DNA of 64,000 nt from assembly GCA_037130365.1 (NCBI GenBank), contig JBAXTE010000006.1:62001-126000 (forward strand), given 5' to 3'. The position numbers and the translations under genes were made by a program. Source of the DNA: JBAXTE01 sp037130365 (lineage in GTDB: Bacteria; Bacteroidota; Bacteroidia; Bacteroidales; WCHB1-69). Of the stretch, positions 51,037 through 61,368 are shown in pieces. How positions within the stretch are numbered: the stretch's first letter is position 1; the number at the start of each line of letters is the position of its first letter. The notes beneath the pieces were generated by a model that was given only the letters and a program-made list of their open reading frames with translations, was not told the DNA's origin and did no database searches.

Positions 51037-52290
51037 ATGAAACAGACCGTTAAAGTCAATGTCAAATCAGAAGTAGGAGAGTTAGAAAGCGTTATCATTC
51101 ATTCTCCTGGTGCTGAAGTAGAAAATATGACTCCTGAAAATGCTCAAAGAGCGCTTTATAGTGATATTTTAAATCTAGATATTGCCAAGTGGGAGCATGC
51201 CCAATTAGCAGGTGTTCTTAAAAAAGTAAGTAAGACTTACGAAGTTACCGATTTGCTCGAAAAAGTATTAGATAATGCAAAAGCCAAAGAACTTCTGATA
51301 AATACAATATGCAAATCGGAAAACCTAATCCATTTACAAGATGATTTATTAGATATTGAGGCAAGCGAACTAGCTCGAATTCTTATCGAAGGCATGCCTT
51401 TAAGCAGAAATAATCTTACCGAATTTCTTTGCAAAGAACGATTCTCTTTACGACCTCTTTATAATTTCTATTTTACTCGCGATGCTTCTGTAGCAATGAA
51501 TAACGACGTCTTGATATCAAGAATGGCGAGTAAAGTTCGTTATCGGGAAACTTTAATTATGGAATCAATTTTTAACTATTCTGGAGTTTTTAAAACATCT
51601 ACAGTTAATGCTGCTTGGTATAATCCAGCCTCAAATTTAACTATTGAAGGTGGAGATGTTCTTATAGCCCGTGAAGATATATTAATCATTGGAAGTAGCA
51701 CTAGAACAACTACTCAAGGTATTGATTTTATTCTTTCTAGAATTTTAGCTCAGCACGATGAGAAAAAGAGATATATTCTGGTTCAAGAACTTCCAGATAG
51801 CCCTGAATCTTTTATTCACCTTGATATGGTGTTTACACTTCTAGATTATAATTATTGTATGATGTTTGAGCCTGTAATTATGAAATTAAATAAATTTCAA
51901 ACGGTTCAAATTACAGTCGAAAATGGGAAAGTGGTTGAAATTAAAAATGTTCCAAACTTGATTGTTGCGTTAAAACAATTAGGTATGGATTTAGAACCTC
52001 TATACTGCGGAGGAAGAAAAGATTTATGGATTCAAGAACGGGAACAATGGCACAGTGGTGCTAATTTCTTTGCTTTTGCTCCCGGAAAAGTTTTGGGCTA
52101 TGGCAGAAATATGTTCACTTTAGAAGAATTGAATAATCATAATTTTGAAATTATTCCAGCAATAGATGTTGTTAATGGAAAAATTAATGTAAATGATTAT
52201 TCAAAATGTGTAGTTTCAATCGATGGAAGTGAATTGCCTCGAGGTGGCGGTGGGGCTCGTTGTATGACAATGCCTGTAAGAAGAAAATAA
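51037..52290 (+). CDS. arcA: arginine deiminase
   Basis: 417 aa, typical size. The guanidino-group-modifying fold shows SEVGELESVIIHSPG near 11-25, FTRDASV near 148-154 with the substrate Asp, EGGDVLI near 205-211, FIHLDMVFTL near 261-270 with catalytic His, and the catalytic Cys in GGGGARCMTMPVRR near the C-terminus. It converts arginine to citrulline and ammonia. No carbamoyl-transferase or carbamate kinase gene (arcB, arcC) is in the window, so ATP formation by the full pathway is not shown. A terminator follows at 52311. The P5C dehydrogenase gene is next. Confidence 0.9.
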   Translation: MKQTVKVNVKSEVGELESVIIHSPGAEVENMTPENAQRALYSDILNLDIAKWEHAQLAGVLKKVSKTYEVTDLLEKVLDNAKAKELLINTICKSENLIHLQDDLLDIEASELARILIEGMPLSRNNLTEFLCKERFSLRPLYNFYFTRDASVAMNNDVLISRMASKVRYRETLIMESIFNYSGVFKTSTVNAAWYNPASNLTIEGGDVLIAREDILIIGSSTRTTTQGIDFILSRILAQHDEKKRYILVQELPDSPESFIHLDMVFTLLDYNYCMMFEPVIMKLNKFQTVQITVENGKVVEIKNVPNLIVALKQLGMDLEPLYCGGRKDLWIQEREQWHSGANFFAFAPGKVLGYGRNMFTLEELNNHNFEIIPAIDVVNGKINVNDYSKCVVSIDGSELPRGGGGARCMTMPVRRK

Positions 52291-52310
52291 CTATTTTTCG
52301 ATATTATTTT

Positions 52311-52346
52311 AACGAGTAACAGATTAATCTTTGTTACTCGTTTTGT
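52311..52346 (+). terminator. intrinsic terminator of the arginine deiminase gene
   Basis: An 11 bp perfect stem (AACGAGTAACA 52311-52321 with TGTTACTCGTT 52332-52342) and a 10 nt loop are followed by TTTGTTTTG. It is 20 nt after the stop. The remaining gap to 52534 has an inverted repeat near 52404-52427 (ACGAAG/CTTCGT) but no gene. Confidence 0.82.
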
Positions 52347-52534
52347 TTTGTATCATAAGTAGTATCCACAAAAAACTCAGTGATTGAGGAGAATAACAAC
52401 GAAGTTGAGGTTTTAGCTTCGTTGAGCTCGTAAAATCGGTTCTTCCAAGAACTAAGTAAACTAAATCAAGCGGTTATTGTTATACCAATGTAATTAATAA
52501 TTGATTTTAGATTCTTATACTTAAAGTAAATATA

Positions 52535-54163
52535 ATGAACAATACAGTTTTTAAATTTGAAATACCTCAAAATGAGTCTATTGCAGCTTATGGTCCACGG
52601 AGTAATTCGAGGTTGAAGCTCGAAAAAGAAATAGCATTCTTGCTTAGTGCAAAAACTGAAATTCCATTGATAATTGGTGGAAAAGAGGTTAGAACAGGAA
52701 ATCTTGGTTCTGTTGTAATGCCTCACAATCATAAACATATATTGGCAACATATCATAAAGCAGGTAAGCAAGAGATATCTGAAGCAATTGCAGCTGCGAT
52801 GGACGCCAAAAATAAATGGATGTCCCTTTCGTGGGTCGAAAGAGCTTCAATTTCAGTTAAAGCAGCTGAATTGATTTCAGTAAAATATCGTCATTTATTA
52901 AACGCTGCAACGATGCTCGGTCAAGGAAAAAATGTTCATCAAGCAGAAATAGACGCTGCTTGCGAAACGATTGATTTTTTGAGATATAATGCATATTTTG
53001 CATCCCAAATTTATTCAGATCAACCCCGTTCTGGATTTGATCAATTGAACAGATTAGAGTATCGTCCACTCGAAGGATTTGTGTTTTCTGTGAGTCCATT
53101 TAATTTTACAGCCATAGCGTCAAATTTAAATATGGCTCCAGTAATTATGGGAAATACAACAGTCTGGAAACCTGCAACTACTTCATTATTATCCAACTAT
53201 ATCCTGATGAAAATATTTCAAGAAGCCGGTCTTCCTGATGGGGTTATTAATTTTATACCCGGTGAAGGAAGCTTGATTGGAAGCGAAGTGATAAAACATA
53301 AGGATCTAGGCGGAATTCATTTTACAGGTTCTAACAAAACGTTTAATTTCTTATGGAAAAGTGTGGGTGAAAATATCGAAAAATATAAGTCTTATCCCCG
53401 AATTGTTGGAGAAACTGGTGGTAAAGATTTTATAATTGCACATCCTACAGCTATTCCAGCTCAAGTTGCTACAGCCATAGTTAGAGGCTCGTTTGAGTAT
53501 CAAGGACAGAAATGTAGTGCAGCTTCTAGAGCTTATATTCCAATATCTTTGTGGAATGAAATTAAAGTAAACATACTTCGGCAAATGAGTGATATTAAGG
53601 TTGGACCACCGACGGATTTTTCTTGTTTTGTGAATGCCGTAATTGATAAAAAATCATTTGATAATTGTATGAAATATATCAATCTTGCAAAAAACGACCC
53701 TCAAGTTGAAATTATTGTCGGTGGGGAAGGCGATGATTCTAAAGGTTATTTTATTCAACCAACTATAATAGTGACCAAAAATCCACATTTTACGACAATG
53801 GAAGAAGAAATTTTTGGACCCATAATGACCATTTATATTTATGAAGATAGCGATTTTATTGAGGTGTTAACACTTTGTGATTCTACTTCTCCTTATGCTT
53901 TAACTGGAGCAATTTTCTCAACAGATCGATATGCAGTTGTAGATGCGATGGAACATCTTAAATATGCCGCTGGAAACTTTTACATTAATGATAAACCGAC
54001 TGGTGCAATGGTTGGTCTTCAGCCTTTTGGAGGCTCTCGAAAGTCTGGGACTAACGATAAAGCTGGTGGTCCATTAAATTTGCTCAGATGGGTGAACCCA
54101 AGAACAATTAAGGAAACATTTGTCCCTGCTACTGATTTTAAATATCCATTTTTGAAATCATAA
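52535..54163 (+). CDS. pruA: L-glutamate gamma-semialdehyde (delta-1-pyrroline-5-carboxylate) dehydrogenase
   Basis: 542 aa, the size of the stand-alone P5C dehydrogenase. VSPFNFTAIASNL near 188-200, GETGGKDFIIA near 291-301 (Glu base) and the catalytic Cys in YQGQKCSAASRAY near 323-335 define the aldehyde dehydrogenase fold of this type. It oxidises glutamate semialdehyde to glutamate with NAD+. The pairing with arginine deiminase suggests arginine, ornithine or proline use as nitrogen or carbon source; no proline dehydrogenase gene is present. It ends in a palindromic terminator shared with the converging gene. Confidence 0.94.
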   Translation: MNNTVFKFEIPQNESIAAYGPRSNSRLKLEKEIAFLLSAKTEIPLIIGGKEVRTGNLGSVVMPHNHKHILATYHKAGKQEISEAIAAAMDAKNKWMSLSWVERASISVKAAELISVKYRHLLNAATMLGQGKNVHQAEIDAACETIDFLRYNAYFASQIYSDQPRSGFDQLNRLEYRPLEGFVFSVSPFNFTAIASNLNMAPVIMGNTTVWKPATTSLLSNYILMKIFQEAGLPDGVINFIPGEGSLIGSEVIKHKDLGGIHFTGSNKTFNFLWKSVGENIEKYKSYPRIVGETGGKDFIIAHPTAIPAQVATAIVRGSFEYQGQKCSAASRAYIPISLWNEIKVNILRQMSDIKVGPPTDFSCFVNAVIDKKSFDNCMKYINLAKNDPQVEIIVGGEGDDSKGYFIQPTIIVTKNPHFTTMEEEIFGPIMTIYIYEDSDFIEVLTLCDSTSPYALTGAIFSTDRYAVVDAMEHLKYAAGNFYINDKPTGAMVGLQPFGGSRKSGTNDKAGGPLNLLRWVNPRTIKETFVPATDFKYPFLKS

Positions 54164-54240
54164 AATGAATTATTTATGATTAGGCAAATATAAATTTGTA
54201 TTCTTAATAAGTTGAAAATTAGCTAAATAATTGATTTGAC

Positions 54241-54284
54241 TAAACCTAAAAAAGCAGTTCAATTGAACTGCTTTTTTAGGTTTA
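54241..54284. terminator. bidirectional terminator, perfect 44 nt palindrome
   Basis: Positions 54241-54284 are perfectly self-complementary about 54262/54263, with an AAAAAAGCAGTTC arm and a T-run on both sides. It lies between the converging P5C dehydrogenase and PepSY-like genes and can end both. Confidence 0.9.
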
Positions 54285-54295
54285 ACATCACTAAA

Positions 54296-54754
54296 TTAAT
54301 CTTTATCTTCCCCTTTTTTCTCTACCTCTTTTTTTATCACAACACCATTTATATCAATTCCAACTTCCAGTTTTTCTTTGCCTTTTTTTATTTCAAATTC
54401 ATATAGCTTTCCAGAAGCTGTTTCCGAAATTTCAGATTCCTTAATTTTATAACCCAAAAAATCTTTATCTAAAGTTGTTTTTACAGCAACAGGAATATCT
54501 TTTAATGCTATTTCATATTCTGTTTCGAGCCATAATCCATTATTATCAAAATTAGCAGAAGTTTCTTTACCATTGAATTGAAATTCAGCTTCCCATATTT
54601 TTTCATTTTCTTTATCCCATTTTACTTTGGTGGTATTTGGAAATTTTTGAGTAAATGCACTTTTAACTGCATCTGGAACTTGTTTGCTTTTTTGTCCAAA
54701 CGAATTAAATCCGAACAGAGCCACAATGGCAATAATCATCATTGAATTTTTCAT
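54296..54754 (-). CDS. secreted PepSY-like protein
   Basis: 152 aa. A signal peptide (about 1-20) leads into two PepSY-like units: VPDAVKSAFTQKFPNTTKVKW near 25-45 and VKTTLDKDFLGYKIKESEI near 90-108. Each is followed by strands with Glu/Phe-rich faces. Such proteins (PF11396) are common in Bacteroidota, secreted or periplasmic, with no known activity. The TonB-dependent receptor gene is 75 nt upstream, so they may be co-transcribed, but a TAnnTTTG match (54783-54790) also lies in the gap. Confidence 0.8.
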   Translation of the reverse strand: MKNSMMIIAIVALFGFNSFGQKSKQVPDAVKSAFTQKFPNTTKVKWDKENEKIWEAEFQFNGKETSANFDNNGLWLETEYEIALKDIPVAVKTTLDKDFLGYKIKESEISETASGKLYEFEIKKGKEKLEVGIDINGVVIKKEVEKKGEDKD

Positions 54755-54782
54755 TTATTTGATTTTTGTGATTAATATTAGA

Positions 54783-54790
54783 CAAATCTA
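54783..54790 (-). promoter_or_regulatory. putative -7 box before the PepSY-like gene
   Basis: The minus strand reads TAGATTTG (TAnnTTTG), 29 nt before the ATG. No -33 element is evident. Confidence 0.38.
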
Positions 54791-54829
54791 TATTTAAATT
54801 CTAAAGATAATTTGAAGTTTATCAACTCG

Positions 54830-57334
54830 TTATTTTACAAATTCTGGAGGATTAGATATATTCACATCTTCCATCTCTTTTTCCTTTTTAAAGGCCATTT
54901 TACCAAATTTGTACGTAAAATTAAACCCAAACGATTGATAAGGAAGTTGACGTACATTTGACATCTTAAAATTCGCACCAGTGAGTTCTGTTTTTTGATT
55001 TACATACTTTTCTAAGAAATTAGTAGCAGTAAATGCAATACTTGCTTTTTTATTGAATATTTGCTTTCTAAAGGCAAAATTATAAGTGGTAAATGAAGGC
55101 ATTGTTCCTTGAGCATTTATTTTTGGCGAATTAAAATTACCCAATAATTCGATAACTAAGGTATTACTTATTTGATAAGATGCATTTAGATTTGCACGAT
55201 AAATAAATCCATGAATATTGCCACCAGAAGGCAATCCAGTGTATATATATCTATCGAAAAATGAAATATTTCCTCGAATATTTATTTTCGAATTAATTGG
55301 AATTGACGTATATAAACTTGCTCCAAAATTATCTTCACGACCAATGTTTTCGCGCGAACTGATAGCAACATTTGTAAACGTAGAATCGCCAATTACGTAA
55401 GTAGAATAGTAATTTGTATAGGCTTGAATATCATCCATATTTCCTCGGTAAAAGAGGGTTGAATTCAGGGTTATTCCATTCTTAAACGTCTGATTATATC
55501 CCAATTCAATTTTATCACCAATTTCAGGACGAAGATTTGGGTTTCCTGTTGTAATATTTCTTGGATCGCTGGCATTAAAAAATGGGTTTAAATCACGGTA
55601 ATCTGGACGCTCAATGCGATGAGAATAGCTGATTTTCAACGTCTGTTTATTTTTGAATTTGTGCGAAAATACCAACGAAGGAACAATGGTGTTATAAGGT
55701 TTAATGGTTACCAATCCAACATTTGAAAAATTAGCGTTTGCTTGGGTGTACTCATCGCGTAAACCTGCTTTTACATCCAAAAATTTGAAGAGATTAAAAG
55801 TGGCAGATAAATATCCTGCATAAACAGTCCTTTTGTAATCAACACTTGATGATTGGGCAGTACTATAATCATAATTGCCCGTAGTTGGAAATAGCAAATA
55901 GACATTTGAAACGCTATTAATATGATTAAACTCAGCCTTAGCTCCAGTCTCAAAAATAGCATTTTCAGTTATTGGAAGGGTATAGTTTGCTTCAATATTC
56001 GTTTCGTTTTCAATTCCTGGATTGTTTCCGTATGAACTATTGTAAACTTCATTCGATAAGAGATTCTTTTGGGTTTGATTGTAGTAAGAAAAAATATTTC
56101 CATTGGATGAATTCAGTTGAATTTCTAATTCATGATCTTCTTTTTTAAACTTTCTCTTATACGTTAAACCGCCATCAAACGAGTGTTCATGAAATTTATT
56201 TGAAGTAAGAATAACATCATTGAAATCAGAAAGTTGATTTCCTGATGCATCTAAACATAAAGTTTGACGGTTGGCATTTCCTGAATTATTATTTCCAAAA
56301 TAATCGTAGTTGAAATTACCCGTAAAATTATCTCTTGGAGAAATGTCCCAATCAAAGCTGATCCCCGATTGATAGCCGTTTCTTTCGAATTCACTAGTTC
56401 CATTTTGAAGCAATTGAGTGGACGTAATGGAATCTTGCGACAACCGATTCATGTTATTAATTGTTTGCGATGGCAACTGAGCATTTCCACTAAAAAAAAC
56501 ATTTACGCCAAAATTCCCTTTACGAATATTCATATTTAATGCCCCATTTTCTAAACGGGTACCGCCCGATATTGACAAATTTCCATTGAATCCTGCTGCA
56601 CTATTCTTTTTTAGAATAATATTAATGATACCACCAGTTCCTTCTGCATCATATTTTGCACCAGGACTTGTAATAACTTCTATGCTCTGAATTTGGCTTG
56701 CAGGAATAGATTGCAATACATCAACAATATTACTCCCAAATAAAATTGATGGTTTTCCATTAATTAAAAAACGAATATTTGCATTTCCTTGCAACTCCAC
56801 ATTTCCATCAACATCTACCGAAACTTGAGGTACTTTTTTCAACACATCCGCAGCCACACCCGTTTGAGAAGTGATATCTTTATCGGCATTGTAAATTGTT
56901 TTATCAATTTTATCCTCTATTAAGGTTCGAGCACCAGTAACCGCAACGACATCAAGCATCGTTTGCTTTGGTACTAATTTTAAATCTTTCAATACTAAAT
57001 TCAGATTCTCTTTATTCACGATGATGGGTTTGATTTCACTTTTATGAAATCCCATAAAATCAAAAAGTAATTTATAGGATCCTTCTGGAATATTCGTAAT
57101 TTTAAAAAACCCTTTACTGTCTGAAGAGGTGCCATTTACAACTTTATTAGCTTGAAGAGAAACCAAACTAATAGAAACATATTCCATTGGTTTTCCCGAT
57201 AAGGAATCAATAATTTTGCCTGTAATTTTTCCTTCAATTTTGGTTGTATTTTGTGCTGTTGATGAAAAACTTATTAGTAAACAGAGAAATAATCCTAAAA
57301 TTTTATGGTTAATGTTGGGTTGAAAACGAGCCAT
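54830..57334 (-). CDS. TonB-dependent receptor, OMP beta-barrel type, with carboxypeptidase-like N-terminal domain
   Basis: 834 aa. The signal peptide (about 1-27) is followed by a CarboxypepD_reg domain (about 33-120: GKIIDSLSGKPMEYVSISLV), a plug (about 130-250: GVAADVLKKVPQVSVDVDGN and GGIINIILKK), and a beta-barrel to the C-terminus. The C-terminal strand ends near GFNFTYKFG, then a charged tail. The family takes up large substrates or siderophores with energy from TonB. No SusD or regulator gene is beside it, so the substrate cannot be inferred; the RND efflux genes upstream are a possible functional link, 84 nt away. Confidence 0.9.
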   Translation of the reverse strand: MARFQPNINHKILGLFLCLLISFSSTAQNTTKIEGKITGKIIDSLSGKPMEYVSISLVSLQANKVVNGTSSDSKGFFKITNIPEGSYKLLFDFMGFHKSEIKPIIVNKENLNLVLKDLKLVPKQTMLDVVAVTGARTLIEDKIDKTIYNADKDITSQTGVAADVLKKVPQVSVDVDGNVELQGNANIRFLINGKPSILFGSNIVDVLQSIPASQIQSIEVITSPGAKYDAEGTGGIINIILKKNSAAGFNGNLSISGGTRLENGALNMNIRKGNFGVNVFFSGNAQLPSQTINNMNRLSQDSITSTQLLQNGTSEFERNGYQSGISFDWDISPRDNFTGNFNYDYFGNNNSGNANRQTLCLDASGNQLSDFNDVILTSNKFHEHSFDGGLTYKRKFKKEDHELEIQLNSSNGNIFSYYNQTQKNLLSNEVYNSSYGNNPGIENETNIEANYTLPITENAIFETGAKAEFNHINSVSNVYLLFPTTGNYDYSTAQSSSVDYKRTVYAGYLSATFNLFKFLDVKAGLRDEYTQANANFSNVGLVTIKPYNTIVPSLVFSHKFKNKQTLKISYSHRIERPDYRDLNPFFNASDPRNITTGNPNLRPEIGDKIELGYNQTFKNGITLNSTLFYRGNMDDIQAYTNYYSTYVIGDSTFTNVAISSRENIGREDNFGASLYTSIPINSKINIRGNISFFDRYIYTGLPSGGNIHGFIYRANLNASYQISNTLVIELLGNFNSPKINAQGTMPSFTTYNFAFRKQIFNKKASIAFTATNFLEKYVNQKTELTGANFKMSNVRQLPYQSFGFNFTYKFGKMAFKKEKEMEDVNISNPPEFVK

Positions 57335-57418
57335 ATATATTAAATTTATTTAGTACAAAAATGCGAAAATATGTTTAAATTCTAAAGAAAAATTGAAGTT
57401 AAAAAATGATCTGTAGCA

Positions 57419-60400
57419 TTAATTTTCATCAACTTTTTCTTTTTTCCAAATCAACTTTATCATACTTGGCAAAACAATTAAAAGCAATGGTAATGCGATA
57501 ATAAGTCCACCAATTACGGCAATAGCTAATGGTTGATGCATTTGAGCACCAGTTCCAATTCCAAGAGCCAAAGGTGTTAAGGCAACAATTGCGCCTGTGG
57601 CAGTCATTAATTTTGGTCGTAAACGAGCCGCTATGGCAAACGAAAGTGCATTGCTTACCGATGTGTTTTTCAACTCCGAAAGAAACTGCTGAATGGTGAA
57701 TATTGAATTTTCGCCAATAATTCCTACAATCATAATTAACCCCGTGTAACTTCCTACATTTAAGGGTGTATTTGTGATAAATAATGCTACAACTCCTCCT
57801 GCTAGACCTAAAATGCTGATTAAAATTACAATTAATGAAAGTCTCAAATCTTTAAACATAAATAACACGATAGTAAAAACCAACAATCCGCCAGCAATCA
57901 ATATTTTAAGCAATTCGGCAAACGAGTTTTGTTGCTCAGTATACGAACCACCATACACAATTTGATAGGAGGGTGGTAAACTAATTTTATCAAGCTTTTT
58001 CTTTACATCGCTCATAACACTACCTAAATCTCGGTTATTAAGTCTTGCCGTAACTACTCCCATGGTTTGTAAATTCTCTCGCTCAATCTCCGAAATACCA
58101 CTTTGGATAGAAAAGTCTGCAAATACATCGAGCGATAAATAATCACCCGAGGAAGTACAAATTTTCAGTTGTTTCATTTTTTCATAAGGAGTTTGATTGC
58201 TTTGCGGAAACATCATCCGAACATCTCGCATTTGCTCCTTTTCGGGAATTGCTCCTACCACTGTCCCCGATAAATAGGTTTCCACCTGAGTTTGTAAATC
58301 AGTTGGGCTCAAACCAAATTGCTTTAATTGCTCTTCCTTTGGAACCACTGTGATCATAGGACTTGCAACAACAATTCCATCAAAGACATCGGCTGTTCCA
58401 TCCACCGTATTTACGCTGTCGGTAATTTGTTTTGAAATCGCAATTAATTTCGGGTGATTATCTCCAAACACCTTAATTTCAATGGGTTGTACGCTGCTCA
58501 TTAAATCACCCAGCATATCGTTAATCACTTGACCAAAATCAATGGTGAGCATGGGTAAGGCTTTTTCCACTTTTGAGCGAATATCATCCGAAACTTCGTC
58601 GGTTGTTCTATCTCTTTTGCTTTTTAATTCAATTAAATAATCTCCTCGGTTGGGTTCTGTAATAAAAAACCCCATTTGCGTTCCAGTTCTACGTGAATAA
58701 GTTTTTACTTCTGGAATTGATTCAATAATCTTGTCCACTTCATCCAGAATTCTATTTGTCTCTTCCAACGAAGTTCCTGGGGGTGAATTATAATCCAAAA
58801 CAATAGAACCTTCGTCCATTTCAGGCAAAAAGCCAGTTTTCAGATTTGGCATTACAAATACAATACTCAAAATCAGCACCACCACAAAACCAATGCTTAT
58901 TGCAGGCCGTTTAATAAAAACGTCAATCCATCGATAACTGTTTTTCTGATTTATAGTAGGAGTTGTTGAAAGCCCTGAATTTTTCGAAAGCAACAAATAA
59001 ATTACTGGAAGTCCTAGCCAAGTAACTATAAATGAACACACCAGCGTGATAATCATGGTTTCGGTAAGAATTTTAAAATATGCACCTGCAACTCCCGACA
59101 TCAATTCAAACGGAACTAAAATTACAATGGTACTTAACGATGAACCAACCATTGCAGGAAATAAATAGCGAATAGATTTTCCAACAAGTTCGCGTGGAGT
59201 CTGCTCCGGATGCTCTTCGTGTGTTCGATGAATTTGTTCAACCACAATAATTGCATCATCGATAATAAGTCCAATTGAAGCGGCAATAGCCCCAATGGTC
59301 ATAATATTAAAATCGAAACCAACAATACGAATTACTATAAACGTGAAAGCTAACGTTAAAGGAATGGAAATTAAGATAACGGAACTTGCTTTAAACGATT
59401 TAAGATAAACTACAGATACAATAATTGCTAGAAGCAAGCCAATCCAAAGCACATCAACAATACTGGTAATACTGCCATCTACAAACTCAGCTTGGTTGTA
59501 ATATTGCTTCAATTCAACGCCTTTTGGTAAAATTCCATGATTTAATTCTTCAACTTTGTTTTTCACTTGATTTGCAACATCAATTAAATTGCTATTGGGT
59601 TGTTTAAGTACCGCAATTAATGGGACATCTTTACCATCTGCCTTAATTTTGACATATTCTATTCGCGATGAAATTTCAACTTTTGCAATATCCGAAATGG
59701 TGATTTTTGAGATTGAATCATTGAACAGAACGAGAGTTTCAAGCTCTTCTTTATTTTTAATTGTGGCATCGGTTACTGAAAGATAAAGTCTGCGATAATC
59801 AATGGTATAGCCGTTTGATTTGATAAAATCTGTTTGCTGAATTGCATTAAACACCGATTGAGGGCTGATTTTCAAAATACTCAGTTTCTGTTGATCGAGA
59901 ATAATTCGATATTCCTTCTCTTTTCCGCCAATAACATCCACTGCTGCAACACCTTCTATTCTGGAAATATATGGTTTAACAATGTTTTCAGCCATCATTT
60001 TAAGCTCAACTTGATCATGATTTGCGGATTGCAACGAATATCCAATTACGGGCAAAATGGAGGGATTCATTTTTTCAATCGAAATCTGAACATTGGGTGG
60101 AAGATCGTTTCTAATCTGATTAATTCTTGATTCTACTTGTTGTTTGGCTAAATCTACATCAGAATCCCATTCCATAAATGCAGATATTTCGCAACTTCCC
60201 ATACTTGTTGCACTTCTGATTAACTTCAGGTTTTCAACTTGCTTAATCGCATTTTCAAGCGGTTTAGTCACCGTAATCATCATTTTATCAACAGGTTGCT
60301 CCCCATTTTCAGCGATAATTTTAATTTTCGGAAACGTTACATTTGGGAAAAGAGAAGTTTTCATATTATGATATGACAACCCTCCACCAATCATGATAAT

Positions 60401-60463
60401 CAGAAGAATAGCAGCGATAGGACTTTTAAAATGAATATAGAAATTCTTCATACTATTTCTCAA
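57419..60463 (-). CDS. RND-family inner-membrane efflux pump (AcrB/MexB type)
   Basis: 1014 aa. Twelve transmembrane helices in two halves are inferred from the hydrophobic blocks at about 15-35, 335-480, 515-535 and 850-1005. The proton-relay region has GLIIDDAIIVVEQI near 395-408. The porter domains lie between the helices. The adaptor and TolC-like genes are in the same operon (11 nt overlap and 10 nt spacing). The family exports drugs, dyes or lipids; the paired Asp of the IDDA motif fits proton-driven export. Metal export is less likely but not excluded. Confidence 0.93.
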   Translation of the reverse strand: MRNSMKNFYIHFKSPIAAILLIIMIGGGLSYHNMKTSLFPNVTFPKIKIIAENGEQPVDKMMITVTKPLENAIKQVENLKLIRSATSMGSCEISAFMEWDSDVDLAKQQVESRINQIRNDLPPNVQISIEKMNPSILPVIGYSLQSANHDQVELKMMAENIVKPYISRIEGVAAVDVIGGKEKEYRIILDQQKLSILKISPQSVFNAIQQTDFIKSNGYTIDYRRLYLSVTDATIKNKEELETLVLFNDSISKITISDIAKVEISSRIEYVKIKADGKDVPLIAVLKQPNSNLIDVANQVKNKVEELNHGILPKGVELKQYYNQAEFVDGSITSIVDVLWIGLLLAIIVSVVYLKSFKASSVILISIPLTLAFTFIVIRIVGFDFNIMTIGAIAASIGLIIDDAIIVVEQIHRTHEEHPEQTPRELVGKSIRYLFPAMVGSSLSTIVILVPFELMSGVAGAYFKILTETMIITLVCSFIVTWLGLPVIYLLLSKNSGLSTTPTINQKNSYRWIDVFIKRPAISIGFVVVLILSIVFVMPNLKTGFLPEMDEGSIVLDYNSPPGTSLEETNRILDEVDKIIESIPEVKTYSRRTGTQMGFFITEPNRGDYLIELKSKRDRTTDEVSDDIRSKVEKALPMLTIDFGQVINDMLGDLMSSVQPIEIKVFGDNHPKLIAISKQITDSVNTVDGTADVFDGIVVASPMITVVPKEEQLKQFGLSPTDLQTQVETYLSGTVVGAIPEKEQMRDVRMMFPQSNQTPYEKMKQLKICTSSGDYLSLDVFADFSIQSGISEIERENLQTMGVVTARLNNRDLGSVMSDVKKKLDKISLPPSYQIVYGGSYTEQQNSFAELLKILIAGGLLVFTIVLFMFKDLRLSLIVILISILGLAGGVVALFITNTPLNVGSYTGLIMIVGIIGENSIFTIQQFLSELKNTSVSNALSFAIAARLRPKLMTATGAIVALTPLALGIGTGAQMHQPLAIAVIGGLIIALPLLLIVLPSMIKLIWKKEKVDEN

Positions 60464-61358
60464 TTTTTACAACCGTACTATCCGACAATCCATATCCACC
60501 TTCGATAATTATTGTATCGCTGATTTTTAATGATGAAGAGGTGATCTCAACCTTCTGCCCATCATCAAAACCCTTAATAATGGGGACTTTTATGGCTTTA
60601 TTATTTACTATTTTCAACACCCAAAATTCTTCTTGAACTTCATCTGTCAAAACTGCTTTTTTATCGACCAACATGCAATTTCTATGAATTTCACCTTTAA
60701 TATTTACTCTTACGTTCAAATTTTCGGGCAATAAACGTGATGAATTGGGCTTAATCAATATGTTTTGAGTTTGAGATATTTCATTTAACGTGGGCATAAT
60801 TTTAAAAATTGTTCCTTCTAAAATTGACTTATCCGATAACAATATTTGACAATTGGAGCCAATTTTCATTAATTTATTGAATTCAAATGGCACATTCAAC
60901 TGAAACATTAAATCTTTATTTTCGGTGATGGTACAAAGAGAACTTCCATCGGAAACATAAACTCCAGATTGATTTACACTTAACTCATTAATGATTCCGT
61001 TGGATGGAGCAAAAATCTTAATAATTCCCACTTTGGATAATGATGAATCGGAGTTTCCTAACGCCTTTTTCTCTTTGGTTTGAATTTCAAAAAGCAGGTC
61101 GTTTTTTTGAACCACATCGCCATAATTCACATTTACCTTGACGATATATCCCGAAATAGGCGAAATAATCGAATTCTTTTTTAGATAAATGGTTTTACCA
61201 TTAAAACTGATTATATTTTGAATATCTCCTTGACTAACTATTCCAGTTTTTACAGCAACTTCAGGGGTTTGTTCCGTTTCTTTTGCGGGTTGTTCTTTGC
61301 ACGAAATCATCCAAAAAAGGATAAAAGTTGTGAACAATAATTGCACTGTTTTTTTCAT
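60453..61358 (-). CDS. RND periplasmic adaptor lipoprotein
   Basis: 301 aa. A lipobox (WMISC at about 16-20) anchors the protein, probably in the inner membrane. The biotinyl-lipoyl-like hairpin is short (INVNYGDVVQKNDLLFEI-type residues near 74-90, SNGIINELSVNQSGVYV near 115-131) and lacks a long alpha-helical hairpin. That makes it a short adaptor, in keeping with its length below the usual 370-400 aa. It links the RND pump with the TolC-like channel. The last codons overlap the start of the pump gene by 11 nt. Confidence 0.88.
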   Translation of the reverse strand: MKKTVQLLFTTFILFWMISCKEQPAKETEQTPEVAVKTGIVSQGDIQNIISFNGKTIYLKKNSIISPISGYIVKVNVNYGDVVQKNDLLFEIQTKEKKALGNSDSSLSKVGIIKIFAPSNGIINELSVNQSGVYVSDGSSLCTITENKDLMFQLNVPFEFNKLMKIGSNCQILLSDKSILEGTIFKIMPTLNEISQTQNILIKPNSSRLLPENLNVRVNIKGEIHRNCMLVDKKAVLTDEVQEEFWVLKIVNNKAIKVPIIKGFDDGQKVEITSSSLKISDTIIIEGGYGLSDSTVVKIEK

Positions 61359-61368
61359 TCTAGTAATA

